Under the pieces are notes generated by a model that did no database searches, had not been told where the DNA came from, and worked only from the letters and a program-made list of their open reading frames with translations. A DNA stretch of 6,160 nucleotides from Calditrichaeota bacterium AABM5.125.24 (GTDB lineage Bacteria; Electryoneota; AABM5-125-24; Hatepunaeales; Hatepunaeaceae): the NCBI GenBank assembly GCA_002127415.1, contig MWJR01000022.1:1-6160 (forward strand), read 5' to 3'. The position numbers and the translations under genes were made by a program. This document shows, piece after piece, positions 4,042 through 6,160 of this stretch (its first letter is position 1; each line of letters begins with the position of its first letter).

Positions 4042-5562
4042 ATGGGTTCGCTGACACTGCTCACATTCATCCCCGCTGCGGGTGCGGCGATAGTCGCACT
4101 GCTGCCGCGCGACAACCCGAAGCTGGTGCGCTGGTTCTCGATTCTGGTAACAGGCATTGTTCTGGCAATAGCCGTCTCGCTATACCCACAGTTTGACCGG
4201 GGGATTGTCGGCATCGATCAGGAAGCGACCTTCCAATTCGTCGAGAAGGGGGCCTGGATACCGGCCTTCAACATCAACTACTTCGTAGGGGTGGATGGAC
4301 TGTCATTCCCGATGGTGCTGCTGACGGCTCTGCTCTGCTTCCTCTGCATACCGGCTTCCTGGGGGATAACGAAGGGTGTCAAAGGCTACCACGCTCTGTT
4401 CCTGCTCCTTGAAACCGGTATGATCGGGGTGTTCGTGGCGCTCGACTTCTTCCTGTTCTATGTGTTCTGGGAGATAATGCTGCTGCCGATGTATTTCCTG
4501 ATCGGCATCTGGGGCGGCCCGCGTCGGGTATATGCAGCCATCAAGTTCTTTATATACACCCTGATCGGCTCGCTATTGATGCTGATCGTGATGCTGGTCT
4601 TCTACTTCAACGTCCGCGACCCGGTCACCGGTGCCAACACCTTCAATATGCTGCATATGATGAGCCAGGCCAACCACGGCGGGATAATGTCCCTGAATCA
4701 CGTGCGAGTGCTGCTGTTCTTCGGGCTCTACATCTGCTTTGCCATCAAGGTGCCGGTATTCCCGTTCCACACCTGGCTTCCTGACGCGCACGTCGAGGCT
4801 CCAACCGCCGTATCGGTCATCCTGGCCGGCATCCTGCTGAAGATGGGCACCTACGGGCTGCTCCGGATCAGCTACCCGATCCTCCCGGATGCCACGCACA
4901 GCTTCGCCTGGTTCCTGGCTGTGATGGGGATGATAAACATCATCTATGGGGCCTTCTGCGCCATGGCCCAGAAGGACCTGAAGAAGCTGGTGGCTTACAG
5001 CTCCATCTCACATATGGGCTTCGTGATGCTGGGGATGAGCGCCCTCACCGACGCCGGGATAAACGGAGCCGTGTTCCAGATGTTCAACCACGGCACCATC
5101 ACAGCGATGTTGTTCCTTCTTGTGGGGGTGATATACGACCGGGCGCACCACCGCGAGATCGACGGTTTCGGCGGGCTGGCCAACGTGATGCCGCGTTACC
5201 TGGGGATCACATCGGTGGCGTTCTTCGCCGGAATGGGGCTGCCGGGACTGTCAGGGTTCATCTCCGAGGCGATGTGCTTCATCGGCGCCTTTCCGGTGTG
5301 GCGCACCCTGACCATCATCTCCATCGGCGGCATCGTCATCACCGCAGCCTACCTGCTCTGGACGATCCAGCGGATGTTCTTCGGCGAGACCAACCCCAAG
5401 TATGCGGACCTGCCTGAGATCAACGGCCGCGAGCTGTTCACACTGCTGCCGCTGGCTGCGATTGTGATCTTCCTCGGCATCTGGCCCCATCCCATCCTGG
5501 GCCTTATGAACACGTCGCTCTCCTATCTCGGTGAGCTTGTCAGGAGTGTCGCGCCGCTATGA
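4042..5562 (+). CDS. nuoM: NADH-quinone oxidoreductase subunit M
   Basis: Second antiporter-like, proton-translocating subunit of the complex I membrane arm, placed between NuoL and NuoN. The 506-residue product is the normal family length and has about 14 membrane helices. Key residues fall almost exactly where they do in E. coli: Glu144 (FYVFWEIMLLPMYFLIGIWG), Lys236 in FAIKVPVFPFHTWLPDAHVE, Lys267 (ILLKMGTYGLLR) and Glu409 (GFISEAM). QKDLKKLVAYSSISHMGF (310-327) and FQMFNHGTITAMLFLLVG (345-362) are further strong family signatures. The ATG at 4042 gives a normal NuoM N-terminus (MGSLTLLTFIPAAGAAIVAL). The upstream AAAAGAAATCT has at best a very weak ribosome binding site. It follows nuoL after a 149-bp spacer carrying a palindromic element, and its stop overlaps the nuoN start. 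Confidence 0.98.
   Translation: MGSLTLLTFIPAAGAAIVALLPRDNPKLVRWFSILVTGIVLAIAVSLYPQFDRGIVGIDQEATFQFVEKGAWIPAFNINYFVGVDGLSFPMVLLTALLCFLCIPASWGITKGVKGYHALFLLLETGMIGVFVALDFFLFYVFWEIMLLPMYFLIGIWGGPRRVYAAIKFFIYTLIGSLLMLIVMLVFYFNVRDPVTGANTFNMLHMMSQANHGGIMSLNHVRVLLFFGLYICFAIKVPVFPFHTWLPDAHVEAPTAVSVILAGILLKMGTYGLLRISYPILPDATHSFAWFLAVMGMINIIYGAFCAMAQKDLKKLVAYSSISHMGFVMLGMSALTDAGINGAVFQMFNHGTITAMLFLLVGVIYDRAHHREIDGFGGLANVMPRYLGITSVAFFAGMGLPGLSGFISEAMCFIGAFPVWRTLTIISIGGIVITAAYLLWTIQRMFFGETNPKYADLPEINGRELFTLLPLAAIVIFLGIWPHPILGLMNTSLSYLGELVRSVAPL
5542..5546 (+). promoter_or_regulatory. Probable ribosome binding site of nuoN
   Basis: AGGAG lies inside the end of nuoM, 12 nt before the nuoN ATG. This spacing is long, so initiation probably also relies on coupling through the ATGA overlap. 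Confidence 0.45.
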
Positions 5563-6160
5563 GCCCATTTTCCGGCATAAACCTGACCCCGTTCATCCCT
5601 GAGCTGGTGCTGGCGGGGGGGCTGTTGGGGCTGTTGGTGGCCGACCTGGTCTTCAGGCAGAGGCGCGGCGAGATGGCTGCCATCGGAGGTGCCCTTCTGC
5701 TGGCGGTCCTGGTGCTGATTGCGCTGCTCAGCAAAGAAGATGTGGGTAGTTATCTGTTCGGCGCGGTGGTTCAGGACGGGGTGACCGTATTCTTCAGGGT
5801 GTTCTTTGCGGTAGCCACCATTATATCGCTGGGGATACTGGTCTTCAGCTTTCCGAAGGACGGTGAGCCTTTCCTGCTTATGCTGGCCAGCGTTCTGGGG
5901 ATGTTTCTACTGGCAGGTTCGAACGACCTGGTGACCCTGTTTGTGGCGCTGGAGCTGGTGTCGATCCCCTCGTATGTCTTGGCGGGCTACCGACGTAACG
6001 ACCCCCGTTCCGGGGAGGCGTCGCTGAAGTATGTGCTCTTCGGGGCGGTGTCCTCAGGCCTGATGATCTACGGCTTCTCGCTGCTATACGGCCTGACCGG
6101 CACGACCGGCCTGCCTGAGCTGTCGAAGCTGCTTGCCGGCAACCCTGCCAATGGTGGAGC
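5559..6160 (+). CDS. nuoN: NADH-quinone oxidoreductase subunit N, N-terminal part (runs off right edge)
   Basis: Third antiporter-like subunit of the complex I membrane arm, lying next to NuoK and NuoM in the complex. 200 codons are visible, beginning MSPFSGINLTPFIPELVLAG. Several hydrophobic helices lead to the strong family signature: LVTLFVALELVSIPSYVLAG (124-143) followed by YRRNDPRSGEASLKYVLFGA (144-163). Glu132 and Lys157 correspond to the essential channel residues Glu133 and Lys158 of E. coli NuoN. The start is an ATG that overlaps the nuoM TGA as ATGA, the usual tight nuoM-nuoN coupling. The remaining part of the protein, including the second half-channel lysine and the distal residues, is beyond the window. 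Confidence 0.96.
   Translation, partial: MSPFSGINLTPFIPELVLAGGLLGLLVADLVFRQRRGEMAAIGGALLLAVLVLIALLSKEDVGSYLFGAVVQDGVTVFFRVFFAVATIISLGILVFSFPKDGEPFLLMLASVLGMFLLAGSNDLVTLFVALELVSIPSYVLAGYRRNDPRSGEASLKYVLFGAVSSGLMIYGFSLLYGLTGTTGLPELSKLLAGNPANGG

Overview
The window is bacterial. It carries the start of a glycolytic gap gene on the minus strand, a small two-gene DUF4258/DUF2283 cassette on the minus strand, and a plus-strand nuoL-nuoM-nuoN block for the proton-pumping membrane arm of respiratory complex I. Coding DNA of the nuo genes is GC-rich. The gap between the cassette and nuoL is clearly AT-rich. The DNA between genes is crowded with palindromic repeats. This pattern is common in environmental and candidate-phylum genomes, for example lineages around Zixibacteria and the FCB group. 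That placement is a weak guess from repeat style and protein flavour only.

Layout: 1-308 (minus) is the N-terminal third of GAPDH, running off the left edge. 309-661 is non-coding and holds a G/C-run hairpin next to the gap ribosome binding site, then a 262-bp MITE-like composite (382-643) made of five hairpins between imperfect terminal inverted repeats. 662-1140 (minus) is a DUF4258-like gene overlapping a DUF2283 gene by 4 bp. 1141-1681 has no intact gene. It contains a possible decayed minus-strand reading frame, two more G/C-run hairpins in opposite orientation, and a six-unit heptanucleotide tandem repeat ending 4 bp before the nuoL ATG. 1682-3892 is nuoL, 3893-4041 is a spacer with a second, smaller palindromic element, 4042-5562 is nuoM, and 5559 to the right edge is the N-terminal part of nuoN, overlapping nuoM by 4 bp.

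NuoL, NuoM and NuoN are the three antiporter-like subunits of NDH-1. All the key membrane Glu/Lys residues that can be checked are present, so they look functional. Two things are unusual. nuoL begins its own transcription unit here, with no nuoK in front of it. nuoL also contains a perfect 14-bp-arm palindrome inserted in frame, in the hydrophilic linker before the C-terminal lateral helix. No complete new defence or catalytic system is visible. The main novelty lies in the repeat families and in how they have entered gene leaders, spacers and one coding sequence.
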